Of a DNA stretch of 64,000 bases, positions 1-7,922 are shown piece after piece. Position 1 is the first letter of the stretch, and each line of letters starts with the position of its first letter. The notes beneath the pieces are model-generated. The model searched no databases and had not been told where the DNA came from. It saw only the letters and a list, made by a program, of their open reading frames with translations. The DNA is from Sphingopyxis jiangsuensis (GTDB lineage: Bacteria; Pseudomonadota; Alphaproteobacteria; Sphingomonadales; Sphingomonadaceae): assembly GCF_016734905.1 (NCBI RefSeq), contig NZ_JAERPO010000001.1, positions 868,001 through 932,000 on the forward strand, read 5' to 3'. The position numbers and the translations under genes were made by a program.

Positions 1-21
1 CAAAATAGGGAGCGCGGCGCT

Positions 22-570
22 TCAGCGCAAGGTCATCGTATCGCCTTCGACCTTCACCGACTCGAGCTTCGACAAATAGCTCTGGCCAAGCAGCGAAACG
101 CCCATATCCGCGTCGATCACCGCTGCCTGCACGCGCTTCACCTCGACCCCGTCGACATCGACGCTGTCGAGCATGACGGGGCGCAGCGGTACGACGCCGC
201 CCGCCGTGTTCGCCCTGCCCGCGATCGGCAGCCGGTCGACGTCGATGCCGATGGCCTCGGCATCGCGGCGCGTCAGCGCGATGACCGAAGCGCCGCTGTC
301 GACCATCATGCGGATATTGGTGCCGTCGATGTTGGCGTCGGCATAGAAATGCGAATCGCCCGCGCGACCAAGGCGAACCTCGCCTGGCGAGTTGGCGCCC
401 GTTGACCAGCCGCCGCGGTTCCGCTCCCCCGTCGTCCAATTGTCATGGTCGCCGCTGACCGTCGCTGCGGTTTCGACCGATTCGGGTGCGCTCATCCGGC
501 TGGCGAAGCCCGCCATGCCCACCGATACGACCGCGATCACTCCGGCCAAGCCAAGATAGCGCCCCAACAT
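22..570 (-). CDS. Retropepsin-like aspartic protease, membrane-anchored
   Basis: Predicted 182-residue clan AA aspartic protease of the bacterial TIGR02281-like type. One hydrophobic N-terminal segment (about residues 5-22) should anchor it in the inner membrane with the protease domain in the periplasm. The single-domain retropepsin signature is visible: DSGAS with catalytic Asp91, followed by a hydrophobic stretch, and a C-terminal LLGQSYL matching the conserved hydrophobic-Gly motif. Such enzymes carry one Asp per chain and work as dimers. I chose the ATG at 570 because it starts directly at the membrane segment; the frame is open further upstream but that part is not protein-like. The substrate is unknown. 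It lies 34 bp after a secreted protein gene on the same strand, so the two may be co-transcribed. Confidence 0.8.
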   Translation of the reverse strand: MLGRYLGLAGVIAVVSVGMAGFASRMSAPESVETAATVSGDHDNWTTGERNRGGWSTGANSPGEVRLGRAGDSHFYADANIDGTNIRMMVDSGASVIALTRRDAEAIGIDVDRLPIAGRANTAGGVVPLRPVMLDSVDVDGVEVKRVQAAVIDADMGVSLLGQSYLSKLESVKVEGDTMTLR

Positions 571-604
571 GGCGCGATATTGGCAGCGAAGAATTGGAGT
601 TTGG

Positions 605-1249
605 TTAAACGCCGCCTGCCCCTGCGGGTAGCTCGATGAACGCCCGCCATCCGGGCGCCTCGGCAAGCGAGGAATGAACGATGCGCGCGCAGGCGAAACC
701 ACGGCCGCGTGCATTGTCGGCTTCGGCGGCCGAACGCGGCCATCTGCGATCCCCGCCCTCCTTTGCCGACCAGCAAACGAGCGCCTCGGCCCCGGGGCGA
801 GCGGCTATTTCGGTCCGCTCGTCGGCCGAATAGCCGGGCGGAACGGTCCAGCCCAAAATCTTGCGCGCCGGCGGCGTATCTGCCGCAAGCACGGCGGCGA
901 ACGCGCTGCATCGATCGTCGAGCAACCGCTCGATCGCGCGCTGATCACCGGCGCCGAGCCAGCGGCCGCCGAGCAACGGTTTCCAGCGACGCACGTCGCG
1001 CGACTTGAGTGCCGCAAGCAGTTCGTCGGCTGCCGCCTCGATTCGCGGGAGCCAGGGCGAGTCGGACGCAAGCTCTGCCAGGGGCACGGGCGCCACATCG
1101 ACGGCGCCATCAACGGAGCCAGGGACGATAGGGGATGCGTCATCTTGGGCGGCCTGCGGCGGTGGCGCGGGTTCGCACGCCGGCATCGCAGCGGCGGACG
1201 TGGCAGCAGCCATGCCTGCGAACAGCAGCAAAAGGACGAGCGCACGCAT
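605..1249 (-). CDS. Hypothetical secreted protein
   Basis: A 214-residue protein I cannot assign to a family. Residues 1-22 are a clear Sec signal peptide (MRALVLLLLFAGMAAATSAAA), followed by a Pro/Ala-rich linker to about residue 60 and a soluble domain with Trp pairs and several Cys (DDRCSAF, ALVCWSAKEG, GFACARI) that could form disulfides in the periplasm. The ATG at 1249 was chosen because it begins the signal peptide; the open frame extends further upstream into the ygfZ-like gene. It sits between the ygfZ-like gene (31 bp upstream) and the aspartic protease (34 bp downstream), so it may be the middle gene of a three-gene unit. No catalytic motif is recognisable. Confidence 0.65.
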   Translation of the reverse strand: MRALVLLLLFAGMAAATSAAAMPACEPAPPPQAAQDDASPIVPGSVDGAVDVAPVPLAELASDSPWLPRIEAAADELLAALKSRDVRRWKPLLGGRWLGAGDQRAIERLLDDRCSAFAAVLAADTPPARKILGWTVPPGYSADERTEIAARPGAEALVCWSAKEGGDRRWPRSAAEADNARGRGFACARIVHSSLAEAPGWRAFIELPAGAGGV

Positions 1250-1280
1250 GCGCCCAATATAGCAGCGCTGGCTGCATGCG

Positions 1281-2009
1281 TCATGAACCGGTCGCGACAA
1301 GCCCTTCGCGCATCCACATCGGCGCTGCGTCCGCGTCGATCGACTCGACCCGCCGATGCTCGACCGACCAGTCGAGGTCGGGATAGGCAATCCTTTGGCG
1401 CTTTTCGTCTGCGTCGGCGATCGGCACGACGACGATCCGCCGGTTGACCTTTTGCCGCCAGTTCATCCGCGCGGTATTTTCCTGCCCGACATAGCAGCCC
1501 TTCGCAAAGCTGACGCCGTTCAGTTCGGCGGCATTGCATTCAAGCCACAGCGTCTCGCCATCGCCCAGTTCGGCGCGTCCTTCGGCGACGCCGAACGAGA
1601 GCCGATGTGCGCGCCACGCGGCGTCGGCGCCCTCGCCCTTCCCCGCCGGAGCGAGCCAGCGGCGGCCGAGGTCGGCAAGCCGGGGGTCGGGAACGCCTTG
1701 CTCGCCCTCGGGCGCCCAATGCACCGCAAGCTGCTCGTCACGCGCAATCGTGATCGCGCGGCGCAGGCGATAGAGCGTCAGTCGCTTGGCGAGCGCGTCG
1801 GCGGCTTCAGCCTCGCAGTCGATGAGAATGTCGTCGCCATCCGCCCAGATCAGAAAGTCGAACAGCGCCTTGCCCTGCGGCGTCAGCAGCGCCGCCCAGA
1901 CGGGCAGCCCGCCCGAGACGTCGTTTGTGACAAGGCCTTGCAGGAAGCCGCGAACATCCTCCCCCGACAGACGGATGAGGGCGCGGTCGTGGAGGGTGGT
2001 ACTGGTCAT
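1281..2009 (-). CDS. ygfZ: YgfZ/GcvT-domain folate-binding protein
   Basis: A 242-residue COG0354 protein related to the aminomethyltransferase GcvT. YgfZ/CAF17 proteins bind tetrahydrofolate and help mature or repair a subset of Fe-S enzymes in the cytoplasm. The diagnostic motif KGCYVGQE is present with its conserved Cys at residue 172, followed by the usual arginine-rich stretch ([13 protein letters not shown]). The N-terminal part ([18 protein letters not shown]) also matches the family. Length is slightly short compared with E. coli YgfZ (about 326 residues) but normal for the alphaproteobacterial form. It points away from pyrC across a GC-rich repeat. It is not the glycine cleavage T protein, which is at 46260-47390. 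Confidence 0.88.
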   Translation of the reverse strand: MTSTTLHDRALIRLSGEDVRGFLQGLVTNDVSGGLPVWAALLTPQGKALFDFLIWADGDDILIDCEAEAADALAKRLTLYRLRRAITIARDEQLAVHWAPEGEQGVPDPRLADLGRRWLAPAGKGEGADAAWRAHRLSFGVAEGRAELGDGETLWLECNAAELNGVSFAKGCYVGQENTARMNWRQKVNRRIVVVPIADADEKRQRIAYPDLDWSVEHRRVESIDADAAPMWMREGLVATGS

Positions 2010-2040
2010 GGCAGAGAAATAGGCTGCCGGGACGACGACT

Positions 2041-2156
2041 TAAAGCCCCTCCCGCACGCGCGAGGGGTTTGGGGTGGGCCTGACCGCAAACTTGGGCTAA
2101 GCGCCGCACCGGACTCGCCCACCCCCGTCCCCTCCCGTTTGCTGGAGGGGGGAGAG
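2041..2156. repeat. Intergenic GC-rich repeat, copy 1 of family A
   Basis: The ygfZ-pyrC spacer starts with TAAAGCCCCTCCC, a short variable palindrome, then GGGGTTTGGGGTGGG. The same two blocks in the same order occur on the minus strand at 15973-16108. The right end is a hairpin (CCCCTCC at 2129-2135 with GGAGGGG at 2144-2150) whose purine-rich arm runs into the Shine-Dalgarno of pyrC. No coding potential is seen. It looks like one copy of a dispersed non-coding element. Confidence 0.65.
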
Positions 2157-2162
2157 AATGAC

Positions 2163-3185
2163 ATGACCGACCGCCTGACCATCCGCCGCCCCGACGATTG
2201 GCACGTCCATTTGCGCGACGGCGCGATGCTCGCGCATGTCGCGCCCTATACCGCGCGCCAGTTCGCGCGGGCGATCGTGATGCCCAACCTGTCGCCGCCG
2301 GTGACGACGGTCGAACAGGGCGTCGCCTATCGCGAGCGGATCGTTGCCGCCGTCCCGGCCGAGATGGATTTCACACCGCTGATCGTCGCCTATCTGACCG
2401 ACGCGAGCGACGCGCACGAAATGGCGCGCGGCCATGCCGAGGGGGTGTTCACCGCAGCCAAGCTTTATCCCGCGCATGCGACGACCGGCAGCGCGCACGG
2501 CGTCACTGACGTCGCGAACATCATGGGCGTGCTCGAGCGGATGCAGGACATCGGCATGCCGCTGTTGATCCACGGCGAGGTCACCGATCATGATGTGGAC
2601 ATCTTCGACCGCGAGGCGGTGTTCATCGAGCGCACGCTGGCGCCGCTGGTCAAGGCATTGCCCGGCCTGAAGATCGTCTTCGAGCATATCACGACCGCCG
2701 AGGCGGCCGCGTTCGTCGCCGAGGCGCCCGCGAATGTCGCCGCGACGATCACGCCGCAGCATCTGCACATCAATCGCAACGCGATGCTCGTCGGCGGCAT
2801 CCGCCCGCACGCCTATTGCCTGCCCGTTGCAAAGCGCGAACATCACCGGCTGGCGGTGCGGAAAGCGGCGACGTCAGGCTCGCCCAAATTCTTCCTCGGC
2901 ACCGATAGCGCGCCGCATGCCGTTCATACGAAAGAATCGTCGTGCGGCTGCGCGGGGATTTTCAACGCGCCCTTCGCGCTCGAATCCTACCTGGCCGCCT
3001 TTGAGGAAGACGATGCGCTCGACAAGTTCGAAGGCTTCGCAAGCGAGCATGGCCCGCGCTTCTATGGCCTGCCGCTCAACGAAGGCACGGTGACGCTCGA
3101 GCGCGCCGAGGTGACGGTGCCGTCACATATCGGCGATGTCGTGCCATTCCACGCAGGCGAGACGCTGCGCTGGCGGCTGGCCTGA
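2163..3185 (+). CDS. pyrC: Dihydroorotase, class II (PyrC)
   Basis: A 340-residue dihydroorotase catalysing reversible cyclisation of N-carbamoyl-L-aspartate to dihydroorotate, the third step of de novo pyrimidine synthesis. The metal-binding HVH of the amidohydrolase fold is at residues 14-16 ([13 protein letters not shown]), and the Lys expected to be carboxylated lies near residue 100 ([11 protein letters not shown]). Later features [14 protein letters not shown] and FLGTDSAPH complete the zinc site and catalytic Asp. This is the short E. coli-like form rather than the longer PyrC of class I. The ATG at 2163 was chosen because homologues begin [14 protein letters not shown] and a purine-rich Shine-Dalgarno (GGAGGGGGGAGAG) precedes it. 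That ribosome site is part of a repeat-borne hairpin. Confidence 0.96.
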   Translation: MTDRLTIRRPDDWHVHLRDGAMLAHVAPYTARQFARAIVMPNLSPPVTTVEQGVAYRERIVAAVPAEMDFTPLIVAYLTDASDAHEMARGHAEGVFTAAKLYPAHATTGSAHGVTDVANIMGVLERMQDIGMPLLIHGEVTDHDVDIFDREAVFIERTLAPLVKALPGLKIVFEHITTAEAAAFVAEAPANVAATITPQHLHINRNAMLVGGIRPHAYCLPVAKREHHRLAVRKAATSGSPKFFLGTDSAPHAVHTKESSCGCAGIFNAPFALESYLAAFEEDDALDKFEGFASEHGPRFYGLPLNEGTVTLERAEVTVPSHIGDVVPFHAGETLRWRLA

Positions 3186-3191
3186 CCCCCG

Positions 3192-4109
3192 TCAGGCGAC
3201 TTCGATCATCCGGCTCGCGCGCATCTTGCGCCACAGGTCATAGCTGAACACTGCAATGCTCGCCCAGATGAGCAGGAAACAGACGAGCTGCGCGGGCTTC
3301 AATGGTTCGCGGAACAGGAAGATGCCGAGCAGGAACTGGATCGTCGGCGCGAGATACTGGATGAAGCCGAGCGCGGCATAGCTCATCCGCCGCGCCGCGG
3401 TCGCAAAGAGCAGCAGCGGCACCGCCGTCACCACCCCACCCGCCGCGAGCAGCAGGCTGATTTCCATGCTCGACCCGAATCCTGTCGGACTGCCCGCGAA
3501 GAAATAATAAGCGGCAGCGGCGAGCGAGAGCGGCAGCAGCAAGGTCGTTTCGACGGCAAGGCCGGGGAGCGACCCGACCGCCACGACCTTTCGCAGCAGG
3601 CCATAGGTGCCGAAAGAGAGCGCGAGCGTGACGCTGATCCAAAGCGTGTCGAGCGCGCCAGCGAGCAGGATCGCGACGCCGACCGCCGCCATCGCGACCG
3701 CAACGGCCTGAAGCCGCGACAATCGCTCGCCCAGTACGAGCGTGCCGAGCAACACGTTGACGAGCGGATTCAGATAATAGCCGAGGCTCGCCGCGAGCAC
3801 ATGGTCGGTGAAGATCGCATAGATATAGACGAGCCAGTTGATCCCGATCAGCAGCGCGCTCGCAAGCAACAGCCGCAGCGCCCGCCAGTCGCGAAATGCG
3901 CCCAGATATTCGCCGATCTGGCGGCGGAACGCCATGATCAGGAAGCAGAAGGGCAGCGACCAGATGATCCGCTGCGTCAGCACTTCGACCGGGGGCACCG
4001 TGTCGAGCAGCTTGAAGAAAATGGGGACGAAACCCCAGATGCAATAGGCGGCGAGCGCGTAGGGAAGACCGCCCCGATCGCTCGCGGCCGACGCCGAATC
4101 CTGTGCCAT
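3192..4109 (-). CDS. rarD: RarD-type EamA/DMT superfamily permease
   Basis: A 305-residue inner-membrane protein with about ten hydrophobic segments, matching the chloramphenicol-sensitivity protein RarD subfamily of drug/metabolite transporters. The N-terminal YCIWGFVPIFFKLL and the following QRIIWSLPFC are typical of RarD. RarD members are presumed exporters or metabolite carriers; the substrate is not established and the name reflects sequence resemblance only. It is tail-to-tail with pyrC (6 bp apart). A small membrane protein gene ends 19 bp upstream of its ATG on the same strand, suggesting co-transcription. Confidence 0.85.
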   Translation of the reverse strand: MAQDSASAASDRGGLPYALAAYCIWGFVPIFFKLLDTVPPVEVLTQRIIWSLPFCFLIMAFRRQIGEYLGAFRDWRALRLLLASALLIGINWLVYIYAIFTDHVLAASLGYYLNPLVNVLLGTLVLGERLSRLQAVAVAMAAVGVAILLAGALDTLWISVTLALSFGTYGLLRKVVAVGSLPGLAVETTLLLPLSLAAAAYYFFAGSPTGFGSSMEISLLLAAGGVVTAVPLLLFATAARRMSYAALGFIQYLAPTIQFLLGIFLFREPLKPAQLVCFLLIWASIAVFSYDLWRKMRASRMIEVA

Positions 4110-4128
4110 TACAGCTGCTTTCGCTGGA

Positions 4129-4350
4129 TCAGATGATGCCGCCGCCGAGCATCAGGCGGATCACGCCGATGACAATCACGACGATACAGAGATTCCGGCC
4201 GGCGTTGCGCTCTGACATCGCGCCAAGCGCGAGGCCGACGACGGCGACCGGAACGATTACCCAATTCGCCCAGCCGAGAAGCGGGATGAAAGCCACGACC
4301 GCAAGCACGAGCGCGATCAAACCGATAAGAAGCGACGCGATATTGAGCAT
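4129..4350 (-). CDS. Small three-segment membrane protein
   Basis: A 73-residue, almost entirely hydrophobic protein with two or three membrane segments separated by a short polar loop (SERNAGRNL). The middle of the sequence has the Gly/Ala/Val-rich style of DUF4190-like small membrane proteins, but I cannot name a family. I chose the ATG at 4350 (MLNIASLL) because the upstream extension in the same frame, to an ATG at 4452, is highly charged and unlike a membrane protein; neither start has a strong Shine-Dalgarno. It precedes rarD by 19 bp on the same strand and may be expressed with it. Function unknown. Confidence 0.6.
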   Translation of the reverse strand: MLNIASLLIGLIALVLAVVAFIPLLGWANWVIVPVAVVGLALGAMSERNAGRNLCIVVIVIGVIRLMLGGGII

Positions 4351-4541
4351 GGGCCGACTTTTTGCACGCGCCTGTGTGCGCCGCAAGCCGTTTCGCCGGT
4401 CGCGCAGTTCGTCGACACGGGGCCTCGCTTCGTCTTGTTGCCTTGGGTTCATGCAACGCGAGGCAGATTCGGCTCGTTTTCTCCCCAGGCGTCCGGGGAG
4501 CGAATGGCTTTACGAGACGTTGAACCAGGAAAGGATTTGAA

Positions 4542-4940
4542 ATGCGTATCATGACGAAGGGGCTGTTGGGCGGGATTGCCGCCGCCGGGATCGCGCTGAC
4601 CGCGCCCGCTTATGCCGGGACCGCAGCCCCTGCGAAGACAGGCGGCTATTACGAACTCGACCAGTCGGCCGGCTTTCACAAGCGCAAGAAGCGGCATAGC
4701 CATTATGCCCGCGACCAGCGCATCAACCGCGATACGCGCATCTGGCGCGGCAATGACGGCCGCTATCGCTGCCGCCGCGACGACGGCACGACCGGCCTGC
4801 TCATCGGCGGTGCAGTCGGCGGGCTTGCCGGTCATGAAATCGCCGGCGACGGCGACAAGCTGCTCGGCACGATCATCGGCGCAGGCGCTGGCGCACTGAT
4901 CGGCCGCGAGATCGACCGCGACAAATATCGCTGCCGCTAA
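4542..4940 (+). CDS. Glycine-zipper 2TM domain envelope protein
   Basis: A 132-residue exported protein. Residues 1-25 form a signal peptide ending APAYA. A basic, Tyr/Arg-rich middle (RDQRINRDTRIWRGNDGRYR) is followed by a glycine-zipper pair of hydrophobic helices (GLLIGGAVGGLAG and IIGAGAGALIGREI). Proteins of this kind sit in the outer membrane or periplasm as small structural or stress-related envelope components; the exact role is unknown. The ATG at 4542 has a good upstream site (AGGAAAGGA). It stands alone, divergent from the rarD unit. Confidence 0.8.
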   Translation: MRIMTKGLLGGIAAAGIALTAPAYAGTAAPAKTGGYYELDQSAGFHKRKKRHSHYARDQRINRDTRIWRGNDGRYRCRRDDGTTGLLIGGAVGGLAGHEIAGDGDKLLGTIIGAGAGALIGREIDRDKYRCR

Positions 4941-5102
4941 ACCACGGAACCCGTCCCGGGTGTGGGTCCGAGACCCCTCCGCCCGCACACGCGATGGAGA
5001 GGGCGTCGACCATGTTGTCGGCGCCCTCAAGGCGTGCACGCTTGCCCCGCCACCGCTCTTGCCGCTAAGGCACGGGCGAGTTGCTGCGGGAGAGATAGCG
5101 TC

Positions 5103-5654
5103 ATGCTCAACGGGCCCTTGCTCGTCACCGAAAGGCTGATCCTGCGTCCCCCGGCGGCCGAGGATTTCGACGCCTTTGCCGAAATGTGCACCGAAACCGA
5201 AACGATGGAATATATCGGCGGCGTTTGCGAGCGGTCGCAGGCTTGGCGCCAGTGGTGCACACTCGCGGGCGCATGGCACATCCGCGGTTTTTCGATGTTC
5301 TCGGTCATCGAGCGCGCGACCGGCGAATGGGTCGGACGGCTGGGACCGTGGGAACCCGACGGCTGGCCGGCGCCCGAGGTCGGCTATGGCGTTCGCGCCA
5401 AATTTGCCGGAAAGGGCTATGCCTTCGAGGGCAGCGTCGCGGCGTGCGATTTTGCCGTGGAATTCCTGAAGTGGCCCGAGTTGATGCACAGCATCGACCC
5501 TGCCAACCACCGCTCGCAGGCGCTCGCCCGCCGCCTCGGCGCCACCAACAGCGGTCCGACGCGTCTTCCGGCGCCTTTTCAGAATGCGCCGGTCGATGCC
5601 TGGACCCAAAGCGCCGATGCCTGGCGCGTCAAGCGAAAGGAATTCCGGCCATGA
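5103..5654 (+). CDS. GNAT family N-acetyltransferase
   Basis: A 183-residue acetyltransferase of the RimJ/RimL-like GNAT type, which transfers acetyl from acetyl-CoA to an amine. The N-terminus (LLVTERLILRPPAAEDFDAF) is the classic opening of this subgroup, and the acetyl-CoA-binding beta4-alpha3 region is visible as GYGVRAKFAGKGYAFEG near residues 92-110. SIDPANHRSQALARRLGA near the C-terminus is the usual helix following that core. The target may be a ribosomal protein, another protein or a small molecule. Its stop overlaps the start of the next gene by 4 nt (ATGA), so the two are translationally coupled. Confidence 0.9.
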   Translation: MLNGPLLVTERLILRPPAAEDFDAFAEMCTETETMEYIGGVCERSQAWRQWCTLAGAWHIRGFSMFSVIERATGEWVGRLGPWEPDGWPAPEVGYGVRAKFAGKGYAFEGSVAACDFAVEFLKWPELMHSIDPANHRSQALARRLGATNSGPTRLPAPFQNAPVDAWTQSADAWRVKRKEFRP

Positions 5655-6091
5655 CCGATCGCCATATCGATCCCGAGCGCGCACAGTTCGACGCCTTCAA
5701 GACGCTGCCGCGCGACACGCCGATCCATATGCTCAACCTTGTCCGGTTCAAGGCAGAGGCCAGCTATCCCGACAACCATCCGCTCGCCGGCGAGACGCTG
5801 ACGGGTGCCGATGCCTATGCCAATTACGGGCGCGAGAGCGGACCGATTTTCCAGCGTGTCGGCGGCAGCATCGTCTGGCGCGGCACGATGGAAGCGCTGC
5901 TGATCGGCCCCGAGGACGAGCGATGGGACGCGGTGTTCATCGCCCAATATCCGAACAGCGGCGCCTTTATGGAAATGGTCACCGACCCCGCCTATCGCCT
6001 GGCCGTCGTCCACCGGCAGGCCGCGGTCGAAACCTCGCGCCTCATCCGCTGCGCGCCCGATGCGTCTCGGTCCGGCACAGTTTTCGGATAA
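5651..6091 (+). CDS. DUF1330-like protein
   Basis: A 146-residue cytoplasmic protein that resembles DUF1330 (dimeric alpha/beta-barrel fold): THMLN-style beginning seen here as PIHMLNLVRFKA, a central ADAYANYGRESGPIFQRVGG, and FIAQYPNSGAFMEMVTDPAY. DUF1330 proteins lack a firmly known reaction. The ATG overlaps the acetyltransferase stop, so they form a two-gene unit. The product might modify or bind the same substrate class as the acetyltransferase, but this is a guess from position only. Confidence 0.75.
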   Translation: MTDRHIDPERAQFDAFKTLPRDTPIHMLNLVRFKAEASYPDNHPLAGETLTGADAYANYGRESGPIFQRVGGSIVWRGTMEALLIGPEDERWDAVFIAQYPNSGAFMEMVTDPAYRLAVVHRQAAVETSRLIRCAPDASRSGTVFG

Positions 6092-6178
6092 CAAATCCTT
6101 ACAAGTTAACGCAATTTGCTCACATCTTCTTAACCGTTCTTCGGCACTTCCGAAGGATAGATTAAGGGAGTGTTAGCG

Positions 6179-6928
6179 ATGATCTTGCGCGGAAAATGGC
6201 TCGTCACCGGATTGCTGGTGCTCGCCGCACCGCTCGCCGGGTGCCGGGACAATCCCGAAGCCAAATCTGACCTCAGGCCGCTCGACGACGGGCTGACCGA
6301 AGCCGATCCCGCCATCAAGGGCGCGCTCGAAGACAAGATCATGGTCGACCCCGAGCTCGCGGGTCAGGCCAACCGCAACGCCGTCGGCCCCGGCAACCGC
6401 CCCGTCGATGGCGGCGTTCCGGGCGTCCGGTCGGGCAAGACCGCAACCGTCGCCGAGGCCGCGGCGGCCCTGAAAGCGGGCAAGCTGCTGCAAGCACCCA
6501 AGGCGCTGGCGTTCGAAGAAGGCTGCGAGGATTGCGACGCCGCCAAACGCCCCGTCACCATCGGCGCGCTCGCGCGCGACCAGCAGAATGGAGGCTGCGA
6601 CGCCAAGCTGACCTATGGCAACCAGTGGGCCGAGCGCCTGCCCGCCGCGTTCAGGGTCTATCCGCGCGCAACGCTCCGCGAGGCTGCGGGGGTCGCAGGC
6701 GGCAAATGCAATTTGCGCGTCGTCAATTTCCAGACCGCCGCGTCGGTCCAGGGCGTGCTCAACTATTATCACACGCTCGCGATCCGCAACGGCTATACAA
6801 GCGACCACCGCGTGCGCGGCAACGAACATGTGCTTGGCGGCACCAAGGGCGATCTGGCCTTTGTCGTCTTTGCGCGGCGCGACGGCGGGATGACCGACGT
6901 CGACCTCGTCGCCTCGGGCGGCCGCTGA
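6179..6928 (+). CDS. Putative lipoprotein, unknown function
   Basis: A 249-residue protein with an N-terminal lipoprotein signal: residues 1-22 end in a lipobox LAGC (Cys22), so it should be lipidated and held in the envelope. The rest is soluble. The central region has a CEDCDAAK Cys pair and a Cys in NGGCDAKLTY, and the C-terminal half (about 130-245) has a mixed alpha/beta pattern ending VFARRDGGMTDVDLVASG. I recognise no named domain. The ATG at 6179 is preceded by AAGGGAG; an in-frame GTG nine bases upstream (6170) is less likely. A small hairpin at 6139-6155 (CTTCGG/CCGAAG) lies in its upstream region. A bidirectional terminator follows the gene. Confidence 0.7.
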   Translation: MILRGKWLVTGLLVLAAPLAGCRDNPEAKSDLRPLDDGLTEADPAIKGALEDKIMVDPELAGQANRNAVGPGNRPVDGGVPGVRSGKTATVAEAAAALKAGKLLQAPKALAFEEGCEDCDAAKRPVTIGALARDQQNGGCDAKLTYGNQWAERLPAAFRVYPRATLREAAGVAGGKCNLRVVNFQTAASVQGVLNYYHTLAIRNGYTSDHRVRGNEHVLGGTKGDLAFVVFARRDGGMTDVDLVASGGR

Positions 6929-6948
6929 TCCTTTTTCCTGACGGTACG

Positions 6949-6984
6949 AAAAAGGCCCCGGCGCACAAGCGCCGGGGCCTTTTT
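6949..6984. terminator. Bidirectional intrinsic terminator
   Basis: A perfect 16-bp inverted repeat with an ACAA loop: AAAAAGGCCCCGGCGC at 6949-6964 and its complement at 6969-6984. It is flanked by A and T runs, so it can end transcription from both the lipoprotein gene (plus) and the CsbD-like gene (minus), which converge here. Confidence 0.9.
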
Positions 6985-7001
6985 ATTGCGCGGCGGAAAG
7001 G

Positions 7002-7184
7002 TCAGACCTTGTCGCCAAGCGCACCTTTGACTTCGCCCTTGAGGTTCTGGGCCTCACCCTTGCGCTCCTGCGCTTCGCCTTCGGCGCGCAAGCGTTCGTT
7101 TTCGGTCGCCTTGCCGATCGCCTGTTTGGTGTTGCCGGCCGCCTCGTTGGCGACGCCTTTGGTCTTGTCGGTCAGTTCACCCAT
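7002..7184 (-). CDS. CsbD-like stress protein
   Basis: A 60-residue, highly charged protein of the CsbD family. The family pattern is clear: DKTKGVANEAAGNTKQAIGK, followed by Glu/Lys-rich repeats (AEGEAQERKGEAQNLKGEVK). Such proteins are general stress-induced in many bacteria (sigma-B controlled in Bacillus), and their molecular role is unknown. The ATG at 7184 has a good site (GGAGACTCCCC upstream). It is monocistronic, ending at the shared terminator at 6949-6984. Confidence 0.9.
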   Translation of the reverse strand: MGELTDKTKGVANEAAGNTKQAIGKATENERLRAEGEAQERKGEAQNLKGEVKGALGDKV

Positions 7185-7290
7185 GGGGAGTCTCCTTCGG
7201 TTGTCGGAGGCGGTAGCGCCTCACATCCGATCAACCGGTCCCACTGGCGCATGTTCCGCAATTTGCGACCAGCCGTTTATCTCGACAAGA

Positions 7291-7322
7291 TAAAAAGGGC
7301 GCTGCAAAACAGCGCAGCGCCC
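7291..7322 (-). terminator. Intrinsic terminator of the Cys-rich peptide unit
   Basis: On the minus strand, GGGCGCTGC (7314-7322), an 8-nt loop, GCAGCGCCC (7297-7305), then TTTTT (7292-7296). This is a textbook Rho-independent terminator 17 nt after the stop of the small Cys-rich peptide gene at 7339-7485, and supports that gene as a real transcription unit. Confidence 0.88.
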
Positions 7323-7338
7323 CTGGTCTTCGATATTG

Positions 7339-7485
7339 TTACGGGCAGCAAGGAAGCCCGCAGCAGGCGGCAATCGCGCAGCAAGCCGCGTGGAAGCTCG
7401 CCTGGACAACGGCCGGTTCGGCGGCAAAGACCGCAGTCGGCCCGATGGCAGCGAGGGTGGCAGCAATTTTCAGCATAGTCTTCAT
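7339..7485 (-). CDS. Tiny secreted peptide with three Cys pairs
   Basis: A 48-residue ORF. It begins with a Sec signal peptide (MKTMLKIAATLAAIGPTAVF, predicted cleavage after AVFAA or one residue earlier). The mature part is only about 26 residues and ends with three CC pairs within 14 residues (CCAIAACCGLPCC) before a final Pro and TAA. It has an upstream Shine-Dalgarno (CCGGAGTG, 8 nt before ATG) and a terminator 17 nt downstream. It follows the larger Cys-containing secreted protein gene by 29 bp, so the two probably form an operon. Six closely spaced thiols suggest metal binding or disulfide-rich structure; that is inference. I know no named family. Confidence 0.72.
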   Translation of the reverse strand: MKTMLKIAATLAAIGPTAVFAAEPAVVQASFHAACCAIAACCGLPCCP

Positions 7486-7514
7486 TATCTTCACTCCGGT
7501 AAAATCGATCCAAT

Positions 7515-7865
7515 TCAGTTTAAGTCGATCCGGACTTTTCGCGGAGGTGGAGTGGCCGGTTCGATTTCACCGCCGGCAAGGGGACGATCCATCAAACCAT
7601 AACCGCCCGATGACGGAAGGACGATGTCCGGCGCGGCAAAATCTGGCCGATGGACGTCGGCGGCGGCGCGGCAACAGCCCTGCATCGCGGCCTTGTCGCA
7701 GGACGGTGTCGGAGGCGCTTGGTCGCCGTCGCGGTCACCGTTCAAAGCGTACGATAAACAGTTGTCATGCAGATCGGGGCAGCAGGCTTGCGCCGTGCCC
7801 TGCTGGACGGCCGTCACGCACAGCGCAGCAAACAGCCCAAAGAAGAACAGCACGCGCGACCACAT
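7515..7865 (-). CDS. Secreted Cys-containing hypothetical protein
   Basis: A 116-residue protein with an N-terminal signal peptide (residues 1-25, MWSRVLFFFGLFAALCVTAV then QQGTAQA). The mature part starts with ACCPDLHDNC and contains further Cys (PSCDKAAMQGCC), six in all within about 45 residues, followed by a Pro-rich tail. It looks like a small periplasmic protein with metal-binding or redox potential, but I cannot assign a family. The ATG at 7865 is preceded by AAGGTCTC. It lies 29 bp upstream of the 48-residue triple-CC peptide and 57 bp downstream of thiG on the same strand; an independent promoter in that 57 bp is possible. Confidence 0.7.
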   Translation of the reverse strand: MWSRVLFFFGLFAALCVTAVQQGTAQACCPDLHDNCLSYALNGDRDGDQAPPTPSCDKAAMQGCCRAAADVHRPDFAAPDIVLPSSGGYGLMDRPLAGGEIEPATPPPRKVRIDLN

Positions 7866-7922
7866 GAGACCTTGTTCGCGGCAGGTCCGGCCAATGTTAC
7901 GGCGGCATCGGAATTCGGCTGG

